DNA of 19,264 bases from positions 1-19,264 of the forward strand of contig JBILOU010000042.1 in the NCBI GenBank assembly GCA_044374295.1, written 5' to 3'. A program made the position numbers and the translations under genes. Below the pieces are notes generated by a model. The model had not been told where the DNA came from. It saw nothing but the letters and a program-made list of their open reading frames with translations, and ran no database searches. This document shows, piece after piece, positions 1 to 7,255 of this stretch (its first letter is position 1; every line of letters starts with the position of its first letter). Source of the stretch: CAIZGX01 sp044374295. Its GTDB lineage: Bacteria > Bacteroidota > Bacteroidia > Flavobacteriales_D > Sanyastnellaceae.

Positions 1-482
1 GTTATGCTTTCCCTTTAGAATTGAGTTTTCTTTCGGAACGTTTCGCGCAATTGAAGAGTGTTTTTCAATCGCCCGATTTGTTTCAACCCAAAGTTATTGC
101 CGATTATTTTTTACCGAAATGTCAAGTCTTCGCGAAGAATAATTTAGAAGATGACGAATACAAATTGTTTCTGCGTTTGTATGAGATCATGGAGAATTCG
201 CTACCGCAACCCGACTTGTTGGTTTATCTGTATCTCTCGCCAGAACAGGCGTTGCAGAACATTAAGAAACGCGGAAGGTCCTACGAACAAAACATTACAG
301 CTGAGTATTTAGAAAATATTCAGCAGCAGTATTTGTCGTTCATACAACAACATCCTGAGTTAACGGTGCTCATGATTTCGAGCGACAAACTCGATTTTGT
401 AGAACGAAAAGAAGATCTTCTACTCTTGAATGAAACCATAGCGAAGAACTATTCGCCGGGCATTCACAGGGTGGAGCCGTAG
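1..482 (+). CDS. Deoxynucleoside kinase, C-terminal part (5' end outside the window)
   Basis: The reading frame is open from the first complete codon at position 3 to the TAG at 480-482. The TTG at 21 is not a real start, because the residues before it (YAFPLEL) continue a motif typical of this family. The enzyme phosphorylates deoxynucleosides (deoxyadenosine/deoxyguanosine type) with ATP for nucleotide salvage in the cytoplasm. Visible features are the YAFPLELSFL segment of the substrate-side helix, the LVYLYLSPEQAL strand, and the KKRGRSYEQ lid region whose basic residues contact ATP phosphates. In Bacteroidota this kinase is sometimes fused behind the folate enzyme HPPK (FolK). The N-terminus is absent here, so a fusion cannot be tested. 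It faces sucD tail to tail with only 8 bases between the stop codons, and I see no terminator between them. Confidence 0.85.
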   Translation, partial: YAFPLELSFLSERFAQLKSVFQSPDLFQPKVIADYFLPKCQVFAKNNLEDDEYKLFLRLYEIMENSLPQPDLLVYLYLSPEQALQNIKKRGRSYEQNITAEYLENIQQQYLSFIQQHPELTVLMISSDKLDFVERKEDLLLLNETIAKNYSPGIHRVEP

Positions 483-490
483 AACTTGGT

Positions 491-1363
491 TTACTTCTTA
501 AGAACCTCGGCCATTTTAGCGCCAATCTCAGCAGGAGAGTCTACTACGTGAATGCCACATTCGCGCATGATACGCTTTTTAGCAGAAGCACTTTCGTTTT
601 CTCCAGATACAATTGCACCAGCGTGTCCCATTGTTCTTCCTTTCGGAGCGGTTTCACCAGCAATGAATCCAACAACTGGCTTCGTGCCGTGTTCTTTGAT
701 CCACATAGCGGCCTTAGGCTCAAGTTCACCACCGATTTCACCAATCATAATGATACCGTGAGTTTCAGGGTCGTTCATTAACAATTGAACGGCTTCTAAA
801 GTGGTCGTTCCAATGATTGGGTCACCACCGATTCCGATAGCTGTCGTTACACCTAAGCCAGCTTTCGCAACTTGGTCAGCAGCTTCGTATGTTAAGGTTC
901 CTGATTTAGAAACGATACCCACATTTCCTTTTTTGAAAACGAAACCAGGCATGATACCCACTTTCGCTTCGCCTGCGGTAATGATACCAGGGCAGTTAGG
1001 GCCTATTAAAGTCGCACCGCGATCGGTAGCGTAGATTTTTGCTTTCACCATGTCTGCAACTGGAATACCTTCAGTAATTGTAACAATTACTTTAATACCA
1101 GCAGCAGCAGCTTCCATGATAGCGTCAGCAGCAAATGCTGGTGGAACGAAAATAATGGTCACGTCTGCGCCCGTTGCAGTTACTGCATCGGCTACTGTGT
1201 TGAACACCGGACGGTCGAGGTGTGTTTGTCCACCTTTGTTCGGTGTAACACCACCAACAACGTTGGTTCCGTATTCAATCATTTGTGTTGCGTGGAATGT
1301 TCCTTCACTTCCAGTGAATCCTTGAACAATTACTTTCGAATCTTTGCTTACTAAAACGCCCAT
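491..1363 (-). CDS. sucD: Succinyl-CoA ligase (ADP/GDP-forming), alpha subunit
   Basis: This is the TCA-cycle enzyme subunit that binds CoA and carries the phosphohistidine intermediate. Together with SucC it interconverts succinyl-CoA and succinate while forming ATP or GTP. The protein is 290 residues, the usual full length. The N-terminal Rossmann-like CoA-binding domain contains GFTGSEGTFHA (about residues 15-25). GPNCPG lies near 122-127. The active-site histidine is in the GHAGAI motif at residue 247, matching His246 of E. coli SucD. The start is the ATG complement at 1361-1363; there is no Shine-Dalgarno sequence, as is common in Bacteroidota. sucC is not next to it: the divergent neighbour is mnmE and the convergent one is the kinase. 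In this organism sucD is therefore separated from sucC, a frequent arrangement in this phylum. Confidence 0.97.
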   Translation of the reverse strand: MGVLVSKDSKVIVQGFTGSEGTFHATQMIEYGTNVVGGVTPNKGGQTHLDRPVFNTVADAVTATGADVTIIFVPPAFAADAIMEAAAAGIKVIVTITEGIPVADMVKAKIYATDRGATLIGPNCPGIITAGEAKVGIMPGFVFKKGNVGIVSKSGTLTYEAADQVAKAGLGVTTAIGIGGDPIIGTTTLEAVQLLMNDPETHGIIMIGEIGGELEPKAAMWIKEHGTKPVVGFIAGETAPKGRTMGHAGAIVSGENESASAKKRIMRECGIHVVDSPAEIGAKMAEVLKK

Positions 1364-1437
1364 GAGGTTTAATTTTTTGCTCGGGCGAAATTAGTCATAA
1401 TTTGGAAAGTTTAGTCGTTCTATTGCGGATTGTTTCT

Positions 1438-1445
1438 CATTTTTG
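1438..1445 (+). promoter_or_regulatory. Possible -7 element of mnmE (TAnnTTTG-like)
   Basis: CATTTTTG matches the Bacteroidota -7 consensus TAnnTTTG in all but the first base and ends 6 bases before the mnmE ATG. If used, transcription would begin at or next to the start codon. No TTG lies at the usual spacing upstream (the closest, at 1423-1425, is only 12 bases away), so this is weak. Confidence 0.3.
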
Positions 1446-1451
1446 CAGAAC

Positions 1452-2822
1452 ATGAATGCAATTTCAAGAGAAGAGACGATCTGTGCCCTTTCTACACCGC
1501 AAGGAGTAGGCGGTATTGCGGTGGTTCGCGTGAGCGGAAAGGCTGCCTGGGAAATAGTTGGAAAACTCTTTTCGAAGCCATTTCAACCCGAACAAAAACG
1601 CAAGGCGTTATTCGGATGCATTTTCGACGGGAAGGAAATTTTGGATGAAGTGGTGGTGACCTTGTTTCAAGGTCCGCATAGTTTCACAGGTGAAGATGTG
1701 GTTGAAATTGCTTGTCACGGATCGCGTTACGTTCAGCAGCGCATCTTGCAATTGCTGCAGGAAAGCGGTTGTCGCATGGCCACTCCGGGCGAGTACACCA
1801 TGCGTGCGTACTTGAACGGACGAATGGATTTGAGCAGGGCAGAGGCGGTTGGAGATGTGATTGCTTCTGAAAGTGCTGCAGCGCATAAGCAAGCGGTTCA
1901 TCAGATGCGCGGAGGATTTTCGAAGGAGATTGAATCGTTGCGCGAACGCTTGATTCATTTCGCCTCGTTGTTGGAATTGGAATTGGATTTTTCGGAAGAA
2001 GATGTCGAGTTCGCCGATCGTACGCAGTTGTTGAATTTGTTGAATGAAATTTTGAAGGTCGTGGTTCAGTTGCGCGACAGTTTTCAGTTGGGCAATGCCA
2101 TTAAGAACGGGGTTCCGGTTGCCATTGTTGGTGCACCGAATGCAGGGAAGTCAACGTTGTTGAATGCCTTGTTGAATGAGGAGCGCGCGATTGTGAGCGA
2201 CATTGCGGGAACCACGCGTGACACGGTGGAAGAGGTGTTGAATGTGGAAGGTATTCAGTTTCGGTTTATAGATACGGCTGGTATTCGCGAGACATCGGAT
2301 ACCATAGAGCAGATGGGTATTGCGCGCAGCATGGAGAAGGTGTCGCATGCGCAGTTGGTTTTGTTGTTGGTAGATGTGGTGAATACTTCTCAAGCGCAGA
2401 TCGACGAGATGTTGGAATCGATTCGTTCGCATGCTCGCGCGGAAGCGAAGGTGTTGGTGGTCTTCAACAAGATCGATTCGAATCCGAATTTTGAATTGAA
2501 TGTGGAAGGAGCGGACACGTTGCACATTTCTGCGAAAGAAGGCTCGGGCATTGTAGAGTTACGCAGTTGGTTGGTTGAAAGCTTCGCGCCACAATTGAAC
2601 GAAAGCGACACGGTAGTCACGAATGCGCGTCACCATGAATCTCTGCGTCTCGCCTCCATTGCCCTCACGGAAGTCTTAACGGGCATGCAGCAGGGCATTC
2701 CTTCGGACCTCTTAAGCGTAGACATCCGCAAGACCTTGTATCATCTTTCCGAGATCACGGGGAATATCTCGGCGGATGACATTTTGCATTCGATTTTTGG
2801 GAAGTTTTGTATTGGAAAGTAA
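1452..2822 (+). CDS. mnmE: tRNA uridine-5-carboxymethylaminomethyl(34) synthesis GTPase
   Basis: MnmE works with MnmG to install the cmnm5 modification at wobble uridine 34 of certain tRNAs, using a tetrahydrofolate derivative and GTP hydrolysis. I chose the ATG at 1452 (456 residues) over the in-frame TTG at 1443, because family proteins begin only a few residues before the TICALSTP segment. The N-terminal folate-binding domain spans roughly 1-120. A helical domain surrounds the inserted Ras-like G domain, which shows G1 GAPNAGKS (227-234), G2 GTTRDT (253-258), G3 DTAG (274-277), G4 NKID (339-342) and G5 SAK (360-362). The C-terminus ends in CIGK (453-456), the conserved CxGK motif carrying the family's essential cysteine. 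Arginine codons are almost all CGN (23 of 25), in contrast to the next operon. It is divergent from sucD. Confidence 0.97.
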   Translation: MNAISREETICALSTPQGVGGIAVVRVSGKAAWEIVGKLFSKPFQPEQKRKALFGCIFDGKEILDEVVVTLFQGPHSFTGEDVVEIACHGSRYVQQRILQLLQESGCRMATPGEYTMRAYLNGRMDLSRAEAVGDVIASESAAAHKQAVHQMRGGFSKEIESLRERLIHFASLLELELDFSEEDVEFADRTQLLNLLNEILKVVVQLRDSFQLGNAIKNGVPVAIVGAPNAGKSTLLNALLNEERAIVSDIAGTTRDTVEEVLNVEGIQFRFIDTAGIRETSDTIEQMGIARSMEKVSHAQLVLLLVDVVNTSQAQIDEMLESIRSHARAEAKVLVVFNKIDSNPNFELNVEGADTLHISAKEGSGIVELRSWLVESFAPQLNESDTVVTNARHHESLRLASIALTEVLTGMQQGIPSDLLSVDIRKTLYHLSEITGNISADDILHSIFGKFCIGK

Positions 2823-2883
2823 CGCGAAATGATTGTCGTAATTGAGTGGTTGTGCCTGGTACTTTCTCATTTATGTAAAAATG

Positions 2884-2914
2884 TTGCGTATTATCCTCAT
2901 TTAAGTTATATTTG
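2884..2914 (+). promoter_or_regulatory. Promoter of the hipB-hipA operon
   Basis: TTG at 2884-2886 and TATATTTG at 2907-2914 are separated by 20 bases. This fits the Bacteroidota primary-sigma consensus (TTG, 17-23 bases, TAnnTTTG). Transcription would start near 2921, giving a leader of about 15 bases before the ATG at 2936. Confidence 0.65.
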
Positions 2915-2923
2915 TAGATAATA
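2889..2923. promoter_or_regulatory. Candidate HipB operator (inverted repeat around the -7 element)
   Basis: TATTATC (2889-2895) and GATAATA (2917-2923) form a perfect 7-base inverted repeat with a 21-base spacer. The arms lie on either side of the -7 element. A second pair, CCTCAT (2895-2900) and ATGAGG (2936-2941), overlaps the first arm and the hipB start codon. Autorepression by the antitoxin through such inverted repeats is established for HipB in E. coli. That this is the binding site here is inference from position. Confidence 0.4.
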
Positions 2924-2935
2924 ATCAACATATCG

Positions 2936-3232
2936 ATGAGGTCAAAAAAACAAATGCTTTTCCCAAAGCATCTTAAGATATTGGGTGTTTTAGGTGAGAA
3001 TATTAAACTGGCTCGTAAAAGAAGGAAGCTAACTACGATCGAAGTTTCAGAACGCGCAGGAATAGATAGAACCACACTTTATCAAATTGAAAAGGGAAAC
3101 CCTCGGGTTTCAATGGGCGCTTATTTTAATGTGCTGCGCGTGTTTGGCTTGCAAGATGATTTTTTGAAATTGGCTGCAGAAGATAAACAAGGAAGAGAGA
3201 TACTTGATTTAGAACTTTTGGGAGGGAAATAA
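2936..3232 (+). CDS. hipB: HipB-like antitoxin, XRE-family helix-turn-helix protein
   Basis: This 98-residue protein has one Cro/CI-type helix-turn-helix. It runs from about residue 20 (NIKLARKRRKLTTIEVSERA) through the recognition helix (GIDRTTLYQIEKG) to LRVFGLQDDFLKLA. HipB proteins bind and neutralise the HipA kinase and repress their own promoter. The ATG at 2936 was chosen because it follows a good promoter; an internal ATG at 2954 (MLFPKH) is a possible alternative. The stop is one base before the hipA ATG, so the two are co-transcribed and probably translationally coupled. Five of nine arginine codons are AGA/AGG, as in hipA and unlike mnmE. The antitoxin role rests on family and context, not on a distinct antitoxin motif. 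Confidence 0.85.
   Translation: MRSKKQMLFPKHLKILGVLGENIKLARKRRKLTTIEVSERAGIDRTTLYQIEKGNPRVSMGAYFNVLRVFGLQDDFLKLAAEDKQGREILDLELLGGK
3220..3226 (+). promoter_or_regulatory. Shine-Dalgarno-like site for hipA
   Basis: GGGAGGG lies in the last codons of hipB, 7 bases before the hipA ATG. Strong purine-rich sites are unusual in this window, where most starts have none. It suggests hipA translation relies on this site or on coupling to hipB. Confidence 0.5.
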
Positions 3233-3233
3233 T

Positions 3234-4490
3234 ATGGCAACAAGTAAAATAGATATTCTAGTTTATGCAGACTGGTTGCATTTAGACGGACCGAAGTTAA
3301 TAGGAACCTTAGCAGCTCACCAAGCTAAGGGCAGAAAGACATTTAGTTTTAGTTATGATGAAAAATGGTTGGCGACAGAAAAGCAATTTTTATTTGATCC
3401 CGATATTACTTGGAATAAAGGACAACAATTCCCAATAGGAAAATTCAATTTTGGTTTCTTTAACGATTCGATGCCCGATACTTGGGGACGCACATTAATG
3501 AAAAGAAGAGAAGCTCAAACAGCCAAGGAAGATAAAAGGGTAGCAAGAATTCTTCACGATCTTGATTTCTTGTTGGGTGTAAATGACGAAAGTAGAATGG
3601 GAGGCCTTCGGTTTAAGTTGCAAGAAAAAGAATCCTTTCTAAATAATGATAAGACTAGACCAACTCCACCGTGGTCTTCAATAAGAGAATTACAACATGG
3701 TATCTCCTTAATTGAATCAGATAAGGATAATAAGGAGGTGCGGAAATGGTTGAGTATCTTATTGGCTCCAGGCTCTTCCTTAGGTGGCGCAAGACCGAAA
3801 GCAAATATTATAGATGAAAAAGGAAATTTATGGATAGCAAAATTTCCATCGAAAGAAGATACTATTAATAAAGCAGCATGGGAGTTTCTAGCCTACAAGC
3901 TGGCTACTAAGGCGGGTATTGAAATGGCGGAGTGTAAAATTGAAAAAATCTCGGGCAAGTATTTTACTTTTTTCACAAAACGGTTTGACCGTATAAAAGA
4001 TAAGAGGATTCACTTTGCATCTGCCATGACTATGACGGGCAATAACGAAGAAACGATCAAAGAGAATCCTTCGAGCTATTTAGATATTGCAGAGTTCATA
4101 CAGTTTAATGAATCAAACAACAAAAAGGAATTACACCAATTATGGAGACGAATGGTTTTTAATATCGCAATATCCAATACCGACGATCATTTAAGAAACC
4201 ACGGTTTTATTCTGAATAAAACGGGTTGGCAATTATCTCCTGCGTATGATATTAATCCTTCAATTGATAAAGATGGATTGTCTTTAAATATTGATTCCGA
4301 TAATAATGCCTTGGATTTCGATTTGGCTAAAAGTGTTGGAGAATATTTTCAGCTAAAGGAAAAGGAAATGGATGCAATTATAGCGGAAATCAAAAGCGTT
4401 GTGAAAAATTGGAAGATTGAGGCGGTCAAAATTGGAATTTCAAAGGCTGAAATTACACTAATGAGTTCTGCGTTTAAGTTTGGCAATTAG
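3234..4490 (+). CDS. hipA: HipA-like serine/threonine kinase toxin
   Basis: This 418-residue protein has the HipA N-terminal subdomain (about 5-95, with the FGFFNDSMPDTWGR signature at 73-86) and the HipA C-terminal kinase core. GGARPK (184-189) is the conserved glycine-rich loop. K203 in IAKF is the likely ATP-binding lysine. NTDDHLRNHGF (315-325) holds the catalytic aspartate and the metal-binding N322, and D339 in PAYDIN is the DFG-equivalent aspartate. All expected catalytic residues are present, so the kinase looks active. E. coli HipA phosphorylates glutamyl-tRNA synthetase and causes growth arrest; related kinases use other tRNA synthetases, so the target here is unknown. Twelve of 18 arginine codons are AGA/AGG, against 2 of 25 in mnmE, consistent with acquisition by transfer. 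Confidence 0.9.
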   Translation: MATSKIDILVYADWLHLDGPKLIGTLAAHQAKGRKTFSFSYDEKWLATEKQFLFDPDITWNKGQQFPIGKFNFGFFNDSMPDTWGRTLMKRREAQTAKEDKRVARILHDLDFLLGVNDESRMGGLRFKLQEKESFLNNDKTRPTPPWSSIRELQHGISLIESDKDNKEVRKWLSILLAPGSSLGGARPKANIIDEKGNLWIAKFPSKEDTINKAAWEFLAYKLATKAGIEMAECKIEKISGKYFTFFTKRFDRIKDKRIHFASAMTMTGNNEETIKENPSSYLDIAEFIQFNESNNKKELHQLWRRMVFNIAISNTDDHLRNHGFILNKTGWQLSPAYDINPSIDKDGLSLNIDSDNNALDFDLAKSVGEYFQLKEKEMDAIIAEIKSVVKNWKIEAVKIGISKAEITLMSSAFKFGN

Positions 4491-4619
4491 CATGAGTGCC
4501 CGCTTAATTTTTACAATCTTATTCTGAAGGCGTTCGATTTGTTTGTGGGATTTTTAATTCTTCAGCGCATAGATCTTCCTGTTTAACAAACCACAATCAA
4601 TTTCTCATTACATTTAGAC

Positions 4620-5750
4620 ATGAGATATTTAGTCCTTTTCCTTTTATTACCGTTCGCATCATTCGGACAGCAAACGATTAACGAAACCATGCAGCACGAT
4701 GGTATTACACGTAGTTATACCATTTACGTTCCTGCAAGTTATACGCCCGGTACACCAGCACCGATAGTGTTGAATTTTCATGGTTATACCAGCTCTGCGT
4801 TTGAACAATTGTACTACGGCGATTTCCGCGCAATCGCCGATACAGCAGGCTTTCTGATCGTGGTTCCGAATGGAACACTCGATGCAACAGGTACCTCTTA
4901 TTGGAATTCAGGTTGGGGTGGAACAGTTGACGACATTGGTTTCACCAGCGCGTTAATCGATGAAATAGCCACAACGTATTCAGTGAATTTAGATCGCGTT
5001 TACAGCACAGGCATGTCAAACGGCGGATTCATGAGTTACACCCTTGCTTGCTCACTGAGCAATCGCATTGCAGCCATTGCCTCAGTCACCGGTTCAATGA
5101 ATGTAGGGCAAGACCAAACCTGTAATGCCGTTCATCCAACTCCGGTTATGGAAATTCACGGTACCGCAGATTTAACAGTTCCATACAACGGTGGAACCTT
5201 CATGGAAGCCATTCCAAACGTTTTGTCTTATTGGGTGAACTTCAACAATTGCAATGCAACTCCGATAGTTACAGACGTCCCAAACACGAATCTAACAGAC
5301 GGATGCACTGCGGTTCATTACTTGTATTCTGGAGGAGCTAGCGGCGTTGATGTTGAGCATTACGAAATTATTGATGGCGGACATACCTGGCCAGGTTCAT
5401 TCTTTCCAATCGGTGTAACAAACAACGACTTCAACGCCTCGAAAATAATATGGCAGTTCTTTATGCAATATGACATTAACGGAAGAATTCAGGCAAACTC
5501 TATTGCCGATTTGAATGCCGATGAGATTTCGATTTACCCAAACCCAACAACCGATAAAATAGCAATTCAAGGATTTTCACAAAAGCTAACTGCCTCAAAT
5601 TGCAGTTTGTTTTCTGTGGAAGGAAAGCAGTTCAGCATTGATGTTTTGGAGAACAACACCCTTGACACAAGCAACCTTGAAAGCGGAGTGTACTTTGTGC
5701 GTATCGCAACCCAAGCGGGCGCAGCTACTGTTCAATTTGTGAAAGTGTAA
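4620..5750 (+). CDS. Secreted PHB-depolymerase/feruloyl-esterase-type alpha/beta hydrolase with T9SS sorting domain
   Basis: This 376-residue protein starts with a signal peptide (MRYLVLFLLLPFASFG, likely cleaved near residue 16). The catalytic domain resembles the LpqC/polyhydroxybutyrate depolymerase family (COG3509 type). It shows an oxyanion-region FHG at 53-55, a GMSNG nucleophile elbow with Ser133, Asp184 in HGTADLTVPYNG, and His255 in GGHTWPG. Family members cleave esters such as polyhydroxyalkanoates, feruloyl or acetyl-xylan bonds; the substrate cannot be told from sequence. From about residue 302 (ISIYPNPT) to the end is a type A T9SS C-terminal domain ending in SGVYFVRI...VQFVKV, so the enzyme should be exported across the outer membrane. 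TACATTTA at 4609-4616 is one base off a -7 box, but I see no good -33 partner. Confidence 0.88.
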   Translation: MRYLVLFLLLPFASFGQQTINETMQHDGITRSYTIYVPASYTPGTPAPIVLNFHGYTSSAFEQLYYGDFRAIADTAGFLIVVPNGTLDATGTSYWNSGWGGTVDDIGFTSALIDEIATTYSVNLDRVYSTGMSNGGFMSYTLACSLSNRIAAIASVTGSMNVGQDQTCNAVHPTPVMEIHGTADLTVPYNGGTFMEAIPNVLSYWVNFNNCNATPIVTDVPNTNLTDGCTAVHYLYSGGASGVDVEHYEIIDGGHTWPGSFFPIGVTNNDFNASKIIWQFFMQYDINGRIQANSIADLNADEISIYPNPTTDKIAIQGFSQKLTASNCSLFSVEGKQFSIDVLENNTLDTSNLESGVYFVRIATQAGAATVQFVKV

Positions 5751-5790
5751 TTCTCTATCCAATAAGTTCGAAGAACTACAAACGGAATTT

Positions 5791-6498
5791 TCATTCAGGC
5801 ATTAACTCATTTGCCTTTTTGCCTTCCCAAACGCCCACGAATTTGTAGGGTACAAATCGGGCGAACATTTCTTCCTTATACCAATTCAGTTTGCGGGTAA
5901 GTGCTACCACTTCGCGGTGTTTTGGATTTTTGTATGCATATTCCATCATCTCTTGTTGCGTTTTCCAAATGCTAATCGTCGCTTGCTGAATCAGCGGCCA
6001 CTCGCCAACGCCAATGGATAAAACAAGTCCTTCATAACCATCCAGGCTTTGACTAACAGACCCCACACGACTCCAAAACGACAAAAGTTTTCTGAATCGA
6101 ATACGCGCTCGAGTCAAGACAATAATGGGTTTATCCATAGCGAGTTCTGCATTTTTTTGGAACGGTTGTCTTTCATCCCAACTGCCATGCACTTCAGCCG
6201 AATGCATAAACACAGTCATGTGCTCACTGCTTCGTTCTAGATATTCCTTGAAGAAATTATTTTCAGCGAAAAATTTTTCAGCTTGACTTTCAGAATCCCA
6301 AATGCAAAGAAGGATATACGTTCCGAAATTAGGAATGGCGCTAAAACCATTTTTTGCCCCAGATCCCAAGATCTTGTAAAATGACAATCCATCTATATTT
6401 TTTAGCTGATCATGCCCAAGTTGCATTTGCTTAAAAGCCCACCATTTGTTCGATGAAGTTTCTACTTTGAAAAATGTGCTTGTCGTTACTTGACTCAT
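5791..6498 (-). CDS. Spheroidene monooxygenase (CrtA)-like protein
   Basis: This 235-residue protein matches the CrtA family by several conserved stretches: GLSFYKILGSGAKNGF (37-52), YILLCIWDS (61-69), VLTRARIR (127-134), LLSFWSRV (138-145), ISIWKTQQEMMEYAY (175-189) and WYKEEMFARF (206-215). In purple bacteria CrtA is a haem-containing oxygenase that adds keto groups to acyclic carotenoids. Bacteroidota homologues are mostly uncharacterised and often occur without other carotenoid genes. No other crt gene is visible in this window. The gene is divergent from the broken membrane-protein gene at 6594, with 95 bases between them, and convergent with the esterase. Assignment to the family is fairly firm; the enzymatic role here is not. 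Confidence 0.75.
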   Translation of the reverse strand: MSQVTTSTFFKVETSSNKWWAFKQMQLGHDQLKNIDGLSFYKILGSGAKNGFSAIPNFGTYILLCIWDSESQAEKFFAENNFFKEYLERSSEHMTVFMHSAEVHGSWDERQPFQKNAELAMDKPIIVLTRARIRFRKLLSFWSRVGSVSQSLDGYEGLVLSIGVGEWPLIQQATISIWKTQQEMMEYAYKNPKHREVVALTRKLNWYKEEMFARFVPYKFVGVWEGKKANELMPE

Positions 6499-6556
6499 GG
6501 TATTTTAAAGTAGATAAAGTAAAGTGCTGATTTGAAGAGAAAAAGGGCACAGCATC

Positions 6557-6589
6557 TTTGTCCAAAAGTACGACGGGTCTATACCTTTG
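6557..6589 (+). promoter_or_regulatory. Promoter of the membrane-protein gene at 6594
   Basis: TTTG at 6557-6560 and TACCTTTG at 6582-6589 are 21 bases apart, an excellent match to the Bacteroidota promoter. The -7 box ends only 4 bases before the ATG at 6594, which predicts a leaderless or nearly leaderless mRNA. The well-kept promoter suggests the gene was broken recently or that the truncated product is still made. Confidence 0.65.
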
Positions 6590-6593
6590 TCTT

Positions 6594-7195
6594 ATGAATT
6601 TCATTCTCGCACTCAAAGAAAAAAATGAAACGTTGTATGCCTTCGGTTTAATCTGTTTGATTGCATCCTTCGTTTTTCTTGCTCTCACTAAATTCTCGAA
6701 CACGCAAGTGTACAATGTGAGTGCATGGTACAAGCCTTTCAAATTTGCATTCTCAACTTTTTTATTCGCATGGGCAATGGCTTGGTACTGCTCATACTTA
6801 TCGAATTTCAATATTACGTTTTTCAATTGGGCCGTCATTTTGTTGCTCGGATTTGAAATCATCTACATCGCTATTCAAGCGGGAAGGGGGCAGTTGTCGC
6901 ACTACAATCAAACCTCTGCGTTCTATAGTTTTTTATACGGATGCATGGCTTAACCCACACCATAGGCGGACTAGATGGTGAAGCCGGAATTCCATTGTTG
7001 AACTGGAGCACGAAATACGGAGATCCTCGCATTGCCCATTTCATTGGTATGCACGCTTTACAGGTTATTCCGATTGTTTCATTTTATTTATTGAAAAACA
7101 CCAAAGCAACGGTGATTCTAGGATTGCTTTATTTCGCTTTGGCGATGTTTACGTTGGTGCAGGCGTTGCAGGGGAAGTCTATGTTTGGGAAATAA
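6594..7195 (+). pseudogene. Broken integral membrane protein gene (internal deletion with frameshift)
   Basis: Two adjacent reading frames look like the two ends of one membrane protein. The first, 6594-6953 (119 residues), has hydrophobic segments near 15-32, 50-68 and 77-95 and stops abruptly after YSFLYGCMA. The second is in another frame and overlaps it from 6941 to 7195. It reads LTHTIGGLDGEAG, LNWSTKYGDPRIAHFIGMHALQ and two further hydrophobic segments. From memory, conserved Bacteroidota membrane proteins of roughly 210-230 residues carry both parts in one frame. They have an additional stretch of about 50-70 residues with further membrane helices between the YNQTSAFY-like and SHTIGG-like motifs. 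The missing middle plus the frame change at about 6941-6953 points to a deletion, not a simple sequencing slip. Function unknown. The alternative, two small genes, seems less likely because the second frame starts mid-motif. Confidence 0.65.
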
Positions 7196-7255
7196 CGCTG
7201 AGCGTTTCCGAACTTTTAGAATGCTAAATTGTTGCTTTGGAAAGAGTACACATCT

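Noticed and set aside
1386..1393. TAATTTCG on the minus strand upstream of sucD, and the same octamer at 15873-15880 upstream of the DUF4403-like gene, as variant -7 boxes
   Set aside because: They sit at similar distances from the start codons (21-22 bases) but have no TTG at the usual spacing, so I do not call them promoters.
1443..1451. TTG at 1443 as the mnmE start
   Set aside because: It adds only MQN, overlaps the candidate -7 element, and the ATG at 1452 is a better start.
4491..4619. 129-base gap after hipA, checked for an attachment site or mobile-element end
   Set aside because: Only a 6-base inverted pair (CTGAAG/CTTCAG) is visible; no direct repeat or tRNA fragment was found.
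5765..5777. AGTTC-GAA-GAACT hairpin between the esterase and CrtA-like genes as a terminator
   Set aside because: The stem is only 5 bases and no T tract follows on either strand.
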